In this document: positions 1 to 7,868 of the stretch, piece by piece | Layout of the letters: each line of letters starts with the position of its first letter | Position numbering within the stretch: the first letter of the stretch is position 1 | DNA from: DATCMA01 sp036563645 | GTDB lineage: Bacteria > Actinomycetota > Actinomycetes > Mycobacteriales > Micromonosporaceae | Direction of reading: 5' to 3' | DNA: 16,220 nt | Assembly: GCA_036563645.1 (NCBI GenBank) | Contig: DATCMA010000003.1 | Span: 1-16,220, forward strand | Program-made: the position numbers and the translations under genes | Notes under the pieces: generated by a model | Seen by the model: only the letters and a program-made list of their open reading frames with translations | Databases searched by the model: none | What the model was told of the DNA's origin: nothing

Positions 1-33
1 ACCGGGGCTGTCACCGGGGGTCTGCTGAGTCAT
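1..33 (-). CDS. 5' end of an unidentified gene running off the window
   Basis: An ATG (complement of 31-33) opens a frame of 11 codons, MTQQTPGDSPG, that continues past the left edge. Immediately upstream on the minus strand is GAGGA followed by six bases and the ATG, a well-spaced ribosome binding site. That site is the main evidence, since too little protein is visible to suggest a function. If real, the gene is read divergently from the small gene at 580, and the gap between them would carry both promoters. Confidence 0.45.
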   Translation of the reverse strand, partial: MTQQTPGDSPG

Positions 34-579
34 GTGCGTTCCTCGGGTGCGCGCGTCATTGTCGGGCGGCTTCGCGGTCGTAGGAGCACCGCGGACATCG
101 GATCGGCTTCCTCCGTGTGCGCCTCTCCTCCGGGTACGCAGCGCAGCGATCGTGGCGCTCGGGGACGGCGCGTCCCTCATCCGTGGCGGGTGAGCGGGTG
201 CGGGTGGTTCCGCGCGCTCGAACCCGGCACCGAGGTGAAGGCGTCACCGGGGTCGGCCACGGCGGCCCGGTCCTCGCTGCCACCTGCCATCCACCGACGT
301 CAGGCCGGGAACGGTGGCGGAGGCGGCGATGAGCACTGAAGCACCGGCCGGACCGCGGCCATCAGGGCGGGGGTCGGCGGAGCTCTCGCTCACGGGCGCG
401 CGCCAGTGGTTTCGCCCGCCGCGGGTGGGTTCGTCGCCAGCTCGCCGGCCTACCGTCGGCGCGTGTCCAGTTCGGCTGCGGCCGGCCTCGCGGCCCCGGC
501 CCCTCCGCTCGGGAACGTCGACCGCTAGCGGCGGCCGGCTTGCCGCGCGCCACTGGCCACCGACACGAGATGAGGCGCG
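34..579. other. Gene-poor region between divergent genes
   Basis: This stretch of about 546 bases holds no convincing gene. Its open frames give Arg/Pro/Ser/Gly-rich translations typical of non-coding high-GC DNA. One plus frame starting at ATG 329 has GGAGG five bases upstream and ends at 583, overlapping the ATG of the gene at 580 as ATGA, but its product is low-complexity. Promoters for the flanking divergent genes should lie here. I see no clear -35/-10 pair. Confidence 0.4.
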
Positions 580-786
580 ATGACGGCGCGGCGCTACGAG
601 TTCCGGGTGGAAGGTCGGCTGACGGCCGAGGAGCGGGCCGCCTTCCTCGGTATGCGGATCACCGAGGTTGAACCGGAGACGGTCATCGACGGTGAGGTGA
701 TCGACGAGTCGCATCTGCATGGCATCGTCGCCCAGCTCCACTCCCTCGGGATCACCCTCGTGTCGGCTCATCCGGTTCCGGAATAG
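580..786 (+). CDS. Small conserved protein of unknown function, 68 residues (copy 1)
   Basis: The product starts MTARRYEFRVEGRL and ends near HPVPE. It is acidic, soluble-looking, with no membrane segment. The pattern (R)YE-x-V-x-GRL at the start, a Gly-Glu/Asp-Leu region in the middle and LG-(I/L)-x-(L/V)-V-S near the end recurs in a second copy at 6592-6805. That recurrence argues it is a genuine gene. It resembles a group of roughly 70-residue actinobacterial proteins of no known function; this rests on memory of the pattern, not a search. GAGG lies only four bases before the ATG, a short spacing. The IS21 element begins about 200 bases downstream. Function unknown. Confidence 0.72.
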   Translation: MTARRYEFRVEGRLTAEERAAFLGMRITEVEPETVIDGEVIDESHLHGIVAQLHSLGITLVSAHPVPE

Positions 787-990
787 CAGCTCCGTCGTGC
801 TCCGCGCGGGTTCTGCGGTGCGGTGCCCTTCAGTGCAGGGCGAGCTTCAGCGCGATCGCGGGGAGTAGGAGGACTGCGGCATCGGCCGACCGCGCTGCAG
901 CGCATCCGGGATGCGGCTTCGGTGGGCAGCGGGCCGGTAGCTACCAGAGGCGAGGACGGTCGACGCGGCACTCGGTCACCAGTGGGCGGG

Positions 991-1016
991 TGTCGGCGGC
1001 GCCTGAGAACTGACCC
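991..1016 (+). repeat. Left terminal inverted repeat of the IS21 element
   Basis: GTCGGCGG at 992-999 and GAGAACTGACCC at 1005-1016 match the reverse complement of the right end (2751-2776), apart from internal spacing (eight bases between the blocks here, two at the right). The first base of the element is placed at the TG at 991. Confidence 0.75.
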
Positions 1017-1044
1017 TCTTGCGCCGATTGCACCGGTCGGAGAA

Positions 1045-2135
1045 ATGCCGATCAAGGCGATCGCCCGGGTGATCGGGTGTTCGCGCACCACGGTGCGGGC
1101 GGGGCTGGCCTCGGTTGGGCCACCGGAGTACGAGCGGGCCCCGGCGGGGGTCGGTCGTGGATGCGGTCGAGCCGCGGATCCGGGAGCCGTTGCAGGCGGG
1201 TCCGACGATGCCGGCGATGGTGATCGCGGAGCGGATCGGCTGGACGCGCGGGTTGACCGTGCTCGAACAGCGGGTGCGGGAGTTGCGCCCGGTGTATCCG
1301 CCGCCGGACCCGGCCTCGCGCACCAGCTGTGTGGCCGGGGAGATCGCCCAGTGCGACCTGTGGTTTCACCGATCACGGTGCCGGCCGGGTTCGGACTGAC
1401 CCGAAAGCCGACCCAGCTTCCGGTGCTGACCATGGTGACCGGTTATGCCCGGTGGTTGTCGGCGGTGTTGATCCCGTCGCGGAAAGCCGAGGACCTCCTC
1501 GCCGGTCGTTGGCAGCTGCTCGAGCTGCTGGGCGCGGTCCCGCGGGTGCTGGTCTGGGACGGCGAGGGCGCGATCGGCCGCTGGCGCGGCCGGCGTAGCG
1601 AACTCACCGGCGAGTGGCAGGCGTTCCGCGGAACGCTGGGGGCGGAGGTGCTGATATGCCGACCGGCCGACCCGGAGGCCAAGGGCCTGATCGAACGCGC
1701 TCACGACTACCTGGAACGCTCGTTCCTGCCCGGGGCGCACCTTCGCCGGCCCGGCGGATTCTCAACACCCAGCTCGCCGACTGGCTCGCGGTGGTGAACA
1801 CCCGGCCCCGCCGCGCGTTGGGCCGCGCCCCGAGCGATCGGATCGCTGGAGATCGGCAGGCGATGCCGGCGTAGCCGCCGGTGGCGCAGGCGACCGGATG
1901 GCGCGCCTCGACCCGGCTGCCGCGTGATCACTACATCCGGCTGGACTCCAACGACTACTCGGTCCACCCCGCGGCAATCGGGACCCCGAGCACGTCGCGG
2001 CCGCGAAGGTGCTGCGGCGCAAGCGAATCGGCCTGCTACGGACTGCTCCCGAACCCGAGGTCGAGCAGCGGTGGCCCTACGACACCGCGGCCTCACCGCC
2101 CCGACGCCGGTGCTGATGAGGGAGGGGCGGCCTGA
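1045..2135 (+). pseudogene. istA: istA transposase remnant (IS21 family), frameshifted and deleted
   Basis: IstA is the DDE transposase of IS21 elements. The order of pieces follows IstA but they lie in different frames. A helix-turn-helix piece beginning MPIKAIARVIGCSRTTVR starts at 1045. The start of the catalytic core (EIAQCDLWF) is in a second frame near 1340-1365. The core continues from about 1375 (GFGLTRKP...VWDGEGA...DPEAKGLIERAHDYLE) back in the first frame. NTQLADWLAVVNTRP follows near 1765 in a third frame, then the C-terminal RLDSNDYSVHPAAIG near 1945. The segment after it (AAAKVLRRKRIGLL near 2000) follows directly, so about 30 residues of the C-terminal barrel appear lost. The usual N-terminus before MPIKAIARV is also missing. 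At least four frame changes make it inactive. Confidence 0.88.
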
Positions 2136-2774
2136 TCCCCGCCACGACACAGCGGGATCTGGTCGCCGAGGTGGCCTTTCTGACCCGGGTGTTGAAGGCG
2201 CCCACCCTGCGCGAGTCGGTGGTCCGGCCGGCCGAACGAGCTCGCGGCGAGGGTGGACGCATGAAGAGTTTCTGATTGCCTGCCTGCAACGCGAGGTCTC
2301 CGCGCGGGGGCGCACGGCCGCGAGGGCCGGATCCGGGCCTCCCGGCTCGCAAGAGCCTGGAGGGGTTCGACTTCGACCACCCCGCGGCCTCAGACGCGAC
2401 ACCATCGCCCACCTGGGCACCCTGGACTTCGTCGTCGCCCGGGAGGACGTGGTGTTCCTCGACCCACCCGGCACCGGCACAACCCACTTCGCGATCGGGC
2501 TGGCCATGCGCGCCTGCCAGGCCGGGCACCGGGTCGGGTTCGCGCCACCGCGGCCGAGTGGGTCGCCCGCCTCGCCGAGGCCCACCACAGCGGCCGGCTG
2601 CAAGCCGGCGACGACGTCGCCGCCATGATCGACCGCCTCGTCCACCACGCCGATGTCATCGCCCTCGAAGGCGACAGCTACCGGCTCGAGGACCGCGACC
2701 TCGGCCGCGTCCCCGCGGCCACCACCGACGAACTTTCGACCGTCGACAAGGGGTCAGTTTTCCGCCGACGTTGA
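2135..2774 (+). pseudogene. istB: istB ATPase remnant (IS21 helper protein), inactivated
   Basis: IstB is the AAA+ helper of IS21 transposition. The remnant begins TTQRDLVAEVAFLTRVLKAP near 2147, without a visible start codon. It changes frame near 2250 (THEEFLIACLQREVSARG) and again near 2310. The P-loop reads DPPGTGTTH at about 2461-2487, whereas the family has GPPGTGKTH, so the nucleotide-binding lysine is replaced by threonine. After HSGRLQ (near 2590) the sequence jumps to MIDRLVHHADVIALEGDSYR, removing about 60 residues including Walker B. The frame then reads through the right terminal repeat to TGA at 2772-2774. Point loss of the lysine together with the deletion indicates long decay. 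Confidence 0.88.
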
Positions 2775-2776
2775 CG
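2751..2776 (-). repeat. Right terminal inverted repeat of the IS21 element
   Basis: GGGTCAGTTTTCCGCCGAC at 2751-2769 is the complement of the left-end blocks GTCGGCGG and AACTGACCC. The expected outer base pair CA is CG here, a single change from the usual tip. Confidence 0.75.
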
Positions 2777-2903
2777 GCGAGCAGCGTGGCGACGCCGAGC
2801 ACGACCTGGCCCGGGGCCGTGCAGGCCGGCCATCATGTGCGTCGCGAGCCGCCGTGGTGCGCCGTCGTGCAGCGCGGCGGTCGGCCGAGGTCGCGGTGCT
2901 CCG

Positions 2904-3350
2904 TCACGTACCAGTGGCGGGGACCGCTTGGTGGTCGTGGCGTGTCGGGTCGGGCGTCGCCGAGCCACGGCCCAGCACCTCGGCCTTGGCCTGCTCGAAC
3001 TCCGCGGCCGAGATGGTGCCCCGATCGTGCAGGTCAGCGAGCTTCGCGAGCTCGTCGGCCGTGCTCGGTGCACCGGTTCCGGCGGTCTGTCGTACGTATC
3101 GCCCGAACGCCTGTTCGTTGCGCTGGGCCTGAGCAAGGGTGCGCTCGTTCATCGAGCGGCCCCGAGCGATCAGGTAGACGAGCGCACCCAGCCAGGGGGC
3201 CACGATCAGGAACAGGCTCCAGAACGCCTTTCCCCAGCCGGAGAGCTCGTGATCCCGGAAGATGTCGCTGAATATTCTGATCAACAGAGAGATCCACGCG
3301 AGGAGAACCATGAACCAGAAGATGGACACAAGCACGTCCCACAAAGGCAT
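2904..3350 (-). CDS. Membrane protein with PLDc_N-like region and C-terminal SHOCT domain
   Basis: The product has 148 residues. The start MPLWDVLVSIFWFMV is chosen over an upstream ATG at 3413 because GAGGAGA stands six bases before it. Two hydrophobic segments (about residues 4-26 and 40-60) with the linker RDHELSGWGKAFW and ending LGALVYLIARG match the short phospholipase-D-nuclease N-terminal (PLDc_N) type. A charged linker follows (ERTLAQAQRNEQAFG). The C-terminal helical hairpin around residues 100-128 (LAKLADLHDRGTISAAEFEQ) is a SHOCT domain, a short oligomerisation module. No catalytic HKD motif is present, so phospholipase activity is not expected. It lies 118 bases downstream of the LuxR gene on the same strand, beyond a hairpin, so it may have its own promoter. 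Role unknown, probably envelope related. Confidence 0.88.
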   Translation of the reverse strand: MPLWDVLVSIFWFMVLLAWISLLIRIFSDIFRDHELSGWGKAFWSLFLIVAPWLGALVYLIARGRSMNERTLAQAQRNEQAFGRYVRQTAGTGAPSTADELAKLADLHDRGTISAAEFEQAKAEVLGRGSATPDPTRHDHQAVPATGT

Positions 3351-3461
3351 TTCGGTCTCCTCGATCCGTGCATTGGGCACCGCTACGGGCGCAGCGCCTC
3401 GCCGGTCGGGCAACCGTCGCCGACCGGCGTTCGGCCGGCATCACCCGCGGCAGATGAAACG

Positions 3462-3484
3462 GGTCCGGTCACCCCGACCGGACC
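3462..3484 (-). terminator. Hairpin at the 3' end of the LuxR-type gene
   Basis: GGTCCGGTC (3462-3470), a five-base loop (3471-3475) and GACCGGACC (3476-3484) form a perfect nine-pair GC-rich stem that overlaps the stop codon (complement of 3469-3471). On the minus strand it is followed by CGTTTCATC, only a weak T-rich tail. It may be an intrinsic terminator or attenuator between the regulator and the SHOCT gene. No test of function is possible from sequence alone. Confidence 0.5.
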
Positions 3485-6087
3485 GTGCCGGTGATCAGGC
3501 CGTGTTCGTGGGCGGCCAGCACGGCCAGGCGTCGGCTGCTCACGCCGAGCTTCGTGTAGATGGATCGCACGTGGCTCTTCACGGTGTTCACCGAGACGGT
3601 GAGATCGGTGGCGATCTCGTCGAGTGACAGCATCGACGGGAGAAAGCCGAGCACCGTGAGTTCCCGCTCGCTCAGCCGTGCCTGCCGGGTGCCGTTCGCT
3701 CCTGCGGCGAGCGCACGTTCTGCGAAGGGGTCCGAGGAGCCGAAGCTGCCGTGTTGGTGCACGAGGAGCTCGCGGATGCCGGGCCCGGCGTGCGCGAACG
3801 GCCGGAGGGCGTCGAGTGGCTCGGCGATGGCCAATGCGCTCTGCAGAGCCCGGCGGGCGGTCGGTCGTTCCCCGACGGTGACGGTGAGCGCCGCTTCCAG
3901 CAGCCACGCGTCCACCAGGCTCTGGGGCAACAGCGGGTTCGCGGCTCCCACCAGCACCGGCCGGAGCAGGGCTCGCGCGGCCTCACCGCGGTTGTTCATC
4001 GCCTCGGCCCACGCTCGCATCACGAGGAGCTCGGCGTTCTCGCCGGTGCGGTCGGCCAGCCACCCCAGTACCGTCCGCGCAGCCGCGGAGTGCCCGAGCA
4101 GCAGCGCCGCGCGGAACTCCAGCATCGCGTGCGCGGCGACCTGCTCGGCGCTCGCCGCCAGCTCGCCGATCTCCGAGCGTGCCTGCTGCAGCTCGGCCAG
4201 GCCCGCTGCCCTGCGTCCGCTGTCGAAGGCGGCAGCACCGTGCACGGTCTGCAGGGCGAGCCGCAGCTGCGGGGGCGACGTCGCTGCTTCCAGCACGAGG
4301 CCATCGGTCGCGAGACTCTCGGCGTCGGCGGTCTCCATTCGCATGAGCGAGGCATAGGCGAGCATCGCGGTGGCGGCGCCGGCCCACACCGTGCGCTCCC
4401 ACCCGTGGTCGGCTGCCGCGGCACCGGCCTCGATGCTCATCGTCCGCATGCTCTGCATGTCGCCGGTGGTGCCTGCGACGAGGCCCAGGAGTGAGAGGCA
4501 CTGCATCGCCAGGTACCGGTAGCCGTGCCCGCGGCTCAGGAGCAGTGCGGCCTCGAACTCGGTGCGTGCTCCGATGCGGTCGTTCCTCGCGAAGCGAGTT
4601 GTGCCCCGGCTCAGTCGGGCGAGTGCCTCCAGCTCGGGTTCGGTGGGCAGGCGGTCGGTGACGGCGAGCCTGGGGGATGGCGTGGATGCGTCCGCCTCGA
4701 CCACCCCGGCACTGAGCTGCTCGGCCACCGCCTGCAGGACGGCCAGCTCGGCGGGGGAGCCGACCGGCGACGCCTGCCGGGCGTGGCGCAGGTCGCGGCG
4801 GGCTGCGGGCAGTTCCCCGGCCTCGAGGTGGGCGAGCGCGGAGGTCAGCGCCAGCCAGGGGCCCGTGGCGACGGCTCGTGCACCGGCGTGGACGAGGGCG
4901 CTCCGCAGGGGTGCGTGATCCCCGGCGAGGATCAGTGGAACGGCGAGCCGGTGCAGCAGGTCCGTCAACAGGTCGGGGTCGTGGCTCTGCTCTGCGTGGT
5001 CGAGGGCGCGAACCGGCTCGGCCTGGCTCGCCCACCAGCGGGCGGCGATGCCGTGCAGCTCGGCGGTGCGCTGCAGCCCACGTCTTTGCAGTTCGGCGAG
5101 CAGGTGAGTGCGCAGGAGTTCCTGAACGACGTAGGCGTCGCGCCGCCTGCCGGTGGATGAGAGCAGGAAGGTCTGGTGCTCGAGCTCGTCGAGCACGCTG
5201 CCCGCGTCCTCGTGCCCGGACAGCTCGACCGCGAGCCCGGTCGGGACCGGATCGCTGATGCTGATCACCCGCAGGAACTCCTGGGTGTCCTCGGGCAGCC
5301 CGGAGAGGACCTCTCCGACGAGGTAGTCGGCGACGGATCGCTCGTCGCCGGAGAACTGGGCCAGGAACTCGTCGCGATCGGTGGACCTCGACATGCCGAG
5401 CACGGCAAGCCGGAGCCCCGCCACCCACCCTCCGGTGCGCCGGTGCAGGAGGTCGACCTGCGCCGGCGCGAGCTGCAGGCCCGACTTCTCGAGCAGCTGC
5501 GACGTCTCCGACGACGAGAAGCGCAGCTGCGCCGCGCGCAGCTCCTGGAGTCGTCCCGCGAGTCGCAGCCGCGGGAGCGACAGCGGTGGATCGAGCCGGC
5601 TGGAGAGGACGAGCTGCATGTTCGCCGGGTGGGTCTGGGTGAGGATCTGCACGCCGTGCAGGGCTGCTGGATCGACCACCTCGTGGACGTCGTCGAGGAT
5701 CAACCGGATCGGACTGGGCAGCGAACCGATGGCCTCGACGAGGTCCGCGAGGAACTCCGGCTGCGTGTCGGGCCGCCAGGCCCACCGGCCGCGGACACGG
5801 CTGGAACGGGGGACCGAGGGGCAGGCCGCGAGTGCCGCCGCGATCGACGCCCACAGCCTCCTCGGGTCGTTGTCGTCGTGGTCGAGGCTCACCCATGCGG
5901 TGTCTGCGGTGGAGTCCGAACGTGTCCAGTCCGCGAGCAGCAGCGTCTTGCCGTAGCCCGCGGGGGCGCAGACGAGCGCTAGTCCGGCGGCAGCGCCCTC
6001 CTCGAGGACGGCCCGGAGACCGCGCCGCTCCACGAACTCCGGGGGCACCGCCGGAACCGTGATCTTGGAGAGTGGGACGAGCGCCAC
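3469..6087 (-). CDS. MalT-type LuxR family transcriptional regulator (LAL), 872 residues
   Basis: This is a large ATP-binding LuxR-type activator. The N-terminus has a signal-transduction ATPase with Walker A APAGYGKT at about residues 41-48 and a Walker B-like LILDD at about 129-133. A long Ala/Leu-rich helical middle of TPR-like character follows. The C-terminal LuxR helix-turn-helix (about 805-865) contains LSERELTVLGFL, DEIATDLTVSVNTVKSHV and IYTKLGVSSRR. Length fits the usual 850-950. The longest frame begins at TTG 6096, but GGAGG lies nine bases before the GTG at 6087, so I prefer GTG. Such proteins bind ATP and an inducer, oligomerise and activate nearby promoters. The inducer and targets here are unknown. 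Candidates are the SHOCT gene downstream and the small gene at 6592. Its own promoter should lie in 6088-6591. Confidence 0.93.
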   Translation of the reverse strand: MALVPLSKITVPAVPPEFVERRGLRAVLEEGAAAGLALVCAPAGYGKTLLLADWTRSDSTADTAWVSLDHDDNDPRRLWASIAAALAACPSVPRSSRVRGRWAWRPDTQPEFLADLVEAIGSLPSPIRLILDDVHEVVDPAALHGVQILTQTHPANMQLVLSSRLDPPLSLPRLRLAGRLQELRAAQLRFSSSETSQLLEKSGLQLAPAQVDLLHRRTGGWVAGLRLAVLGMSRSTDRDEFLAQFSGDERSVADYLVGEVLSGLPEDTQEFLRVISISDPVPTGLAVELSGHEDAGSVLDELEHQTFLLSSTGRRRDAYVVQELLRTHLLAELQRRGLQRTAELHGIAARWWASQAEPVRALDHAEQSHDPDLLTDLLHRLAVPLILAGDHAPLRSALVHAGARAVATGPWLALTSALAHLEAGELPAARRDLRHARQASPVGSPAELAVLQAVAEQLSAGVVEADASTPSPRLAVTDRLPTEPELEALARLSRGTTRFARNDRIGARTEFEAALLLSRGHGYRYLAMQCLSLLGLVAGTTGDMQSMRTMSIEAGAAAADHGWERTVWAGAATAMLAYASLMRMETADAESLATDGLVLEAATSPPQLRLALQTVHGAAAFDSGRRAAGLAELQQARSEIGELAASAEQVAAHAMLEFRAALLLGHSAAARTVLGWLADRTGENAELLVMRAWAEAMNNRGEAARALLRPVLVGAANPLLPQSLVDAWLLEAALTVTVGERPTARRALQSALAIAEPLDALRPFAHAGPGIRELLVHQHGSFGSSDPFAERALAAGANGTRQARLSERELTVLGFLPSMLSLDEIATDLTVSVNTVKSHVRSIYTKLGVSSRRLAVLAAHEHGLITGTVRSG

Positions 6088-6591
6088 AGCGATCAACCTC
6101 CATCGGTTCCTCCGGGCTCCCGGCTGCTCGCGCGTCCGCTTCCCTCTGGCGAGAGGATCGATCCATCGAAAAAGTCAGGGAAGGCGTTCGGCCTACACAT
6201 GACGTCCGGTCAGCCCACGAGCAGGGTCCGGGGTCCAGGGCCTCCGCCGAAGTGTAATAATGATAGGTATTTCGATAGGCGGTGTCCAGGGCTGGGAAAG
6301 CATGATCCGCCGGTGGTTCGGTCGAGTATCACCTCGGGTGATCCGAATTTGCTACGCACACCGGTGGTAGCAACATCGATTCGCTTTCGGCGGTACCGGC
6401 TGGCAATCGCCGACATGACGGGGTGATCGAAGCCTGCCGGGGTCGAGTGACTTCCTCCGCAACGTCCGGTGCCCCACGATGCGCGTCGCACCCCGACGCG
6501 CCCACGCTCATCCGGACGGGGCGATGCCGGGAGGGCTCCGCCGGTCGAGGCTGGCGTGCTCGACGCGGGGTGGAAGGAGGCGAAGCCGACG
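6088..6591. other. Intergenic region upstream of the LuxR gene, with an AT-richer core
   Basis: These 504 bases separate the divergent LuxR gene and the small gene at 6592. Positions about 6250-6375 are clearly less GC-rich than the surroundings (for example TAATAATGATAGG near 6255), which suits a promoter region. I cannot assign a definite -35/-10 pair. No supported coding frame lies inside. Confidence 0.4.
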
Positions 6592-6805
6592 ATGGGTACT
6601 GCGCGGTACGAGGTCCGGGTGAGCGGTCGCCTGTCCGAGCGTGCTCAAGGCGCGTTCTGCGGGATGAACGTCCAGGTCCGATCCATCCCCCCCACAGACG
6701 ATCATGTTCGGAGAGCTGTGCGAGCAATCCGATCTGTGCGCCCTGCTCGCGCTCTGCAGCGCCTTGGGGCTGGAGGTGGTCTCGCTGCAGCGGCTGCCGA
6801 GCTGA
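6592..6805 (+). pseudogene. Second copy of the small unknown protein family, frameshifted at a run of seven C
   Basis: The frame starts at ATG 6592 with GGAAGGAGG eleven bases upstream: MGTARYEVRVSGRLSERAQG... It matches the 68-residue protein at 580 up to about residue 33, then leaves the family frame at CCCCCCC (6687-6693). In the next frame, PQTIMFGELCEQ...LALCSALGLEVVSLQRLPS ends at TGA 6803-6805 and aligns with the rest of copy 1 (ETVIDGEV...LHSLGITLVSAHPVPE). Removing one C gives a 70-residue protein of the expected length. Possible causes are a true inactivating slip, phase variation at the C run, or a sequencing error. The preserved similarity after the run suggests the shift is recent or artefactual. 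Confidence 0.75.
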
Positions 6806-7549
6806 CGGTCCAGGCCGCGGTCAGTCGGCGAACCAGACCTCCACGAGGTCCGCTGTCGGGAGACCCGGCTCGCGGGCGGCCCGCTCGAGCGTCTACACCA
6901 GGCCGAATGGCAGCGCGACCGTGAAGTCGCAGATTCCTGACTACTCTTCGAACCGGGCGATGTGGTCCACCAGATCTCCCAGCTCGCATTTTGCCTGGAG
7001 TGCACTTTCCTCTGCTTCTTCGAGGGCCGGTGACTCGCTTTCGTGCTCCTCGCGCCGACGGTGCGGAGGGTGTTCCTCCTATTCCGGAGGACATCGCCTC
7101 CGAAGCCGACCGCGACACCCCGCGCCGTCGGCCGGCGGTTTCGCCGCGACGAATTCTCAGCACCCCTGTGGCGGCAATCGCCACGCGGCGGCTGGGCGCA
7201 GGCGACTCCGCTCGGTACCGCCGCGCGCGGCCCCGCGGCCGGCCCAGGGCGTCGAGGTCGCTCCCGCGCCGGTGCACCGGAACCAGGTCCGGGCCGAACT
7301 CCGCTGTCCACCGGAGCCGTTGCCGCCCCCTCTCGGGCGGATGAGGACACCATTCGCGCCTGTACTCGTCGGGATTCTCCCGGGGATGTGGACTCATAGC
7401 AGCAGGGTCGGAGCTCGGGTCCAGGGCCGGGCCACCGAGGAGCACGCGGGAGGGGTCGGGGCGAATCCGTCGACCTCCGCGCTCGAAAGCGGGCTCACCA
7501 GTTGGTACGAGCCGCGCTGTCGCACGGCGACAACCAGGAACGAGGAACA
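6806..7549. other. Gene-poor region of about 740 bases
   Basis: No gene here can be supported. The open frames on both strands have unnatural Arg/Pro/Ser compositions. One minus-strand stretch (7078 down to a stop at 6942) gives a Glu-rich, coiled-coil-like peptide with ALEEAEESALQAK and ending DHIARFEE, but no start codon in frame. It may be a decayed gene end. Base composition is locally lower in GC near 6930-7150. The region looks like decayed accessory DNA. Confidence 0.4.
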
Positions 7550-7717
7550 GTGGCGGCGCGCGACGTCGCCTCCGCCGCTCACGCCGAGCTGGGAATCGAC
7601 GGCACGTCCGAAGTCGCCGTCGACGGTGTCGACGAGGCGCCATCCGCACTCGAACGGATCGCCGCCGACCAGGGCCTGGCTGCGGCCGACCTCGCCGGGG
7701 TGCGGTTCGGGGGCTGA
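7550..7717 (+). CDS. Possible small protein, 55 residues, unknown function
   Basis: A GTG at 7550 is preceded by GAGGAACA, giving a short but usable ribosome-site spacing. The frame has strong G/C preference at third positions (gac gtc gcc tcc gcc). The product is acidic and helical-looking: ARDVASAAHAELGIDG, a Val/Asp-rich middle, then LERIAADQGLAAADLAGV. I do not recognise a family, and it could be a gene fragment. The codon pattern is better than that of the overlapping minus-strand frame. Confidence 0.4.
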   Translation: MAARDVASAAHAELGIDGTSEVAVDGVDEAPSALERIAADQGLAAADLAGVRFGG

Positions 7718-7868
7718 GCGCGACCGTCTGCTGCCGAGCACACCTCCTTCGCTGCGGGTGATGCGGTGCGTGGCCGCCCGGAGGAGGGTCGGCGGACGGA
7801 ACCGAACGGAGCCGCTGCGCCGGCGATCGTTTGCGGTGTTCCAGCCCACCTCGCGCCGGGAGGCTTTC

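Larger units (their letters stand above)
991..2776 (+). mobile_element. Degraded IS21-family insertion sequence, about 1.79 kb
   Basis: Both ends are recognisable. The left end carries GTCGGCGG (992-999) then AACTGACCC (1008-1016). The right end carries the complement, GGGTCAGTT (2751-2759) then CCGCCGAC (2762-2769). Placing the TG...CCC end pattern at both termini gives 991 and 2776, each 26 bases from the inner CCC, with one mismatch at the right tip. Between them are remnants of istA and istB in the normal order. Intact members are usually about 2.4-2.6 kb, so several hundred bases are missing. GCGGG before the left end and GCGAG after the right end could be a decayed 5-base target duplication, but this is weak. 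The element cannot transpose by itself. Confidence 0.85.

Noticed and set aside
329..583. Plus-strand frame with GGAGG upstream and an ATGA overlap with the gene at 580
   Set aside because: The product is Arg/Pro/Ser-rich low complexity with no family resemblance; the overlap is probably chance.
787..2840. Hydrophobic minus-strand peptides on both sides of the IS21 element (LLLPAIALKLALH on the left, QVVLGVATLLAVNV on the right), as if one membrane gene had been split
   Set aside because: Each is under about 25 residues, the right one is cut by a stop, and the halves cannot be joined convincingly.
3983..6166. 727-codon minus-strand frame overlapping the LuxR gene
   Set aside because: Off-frame shadow of the LuxR gene, dominated by Arg/Pro/Gly; the LuxR frame has all expected motifs.
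6423..7868. Upstream part of a 573-codon plus-strand frame
   Set aside because: Only the last 91 residues look protein-like, with their own ribosome site at 7869; the rest is compositional noise overlapping the small gene at 6592.
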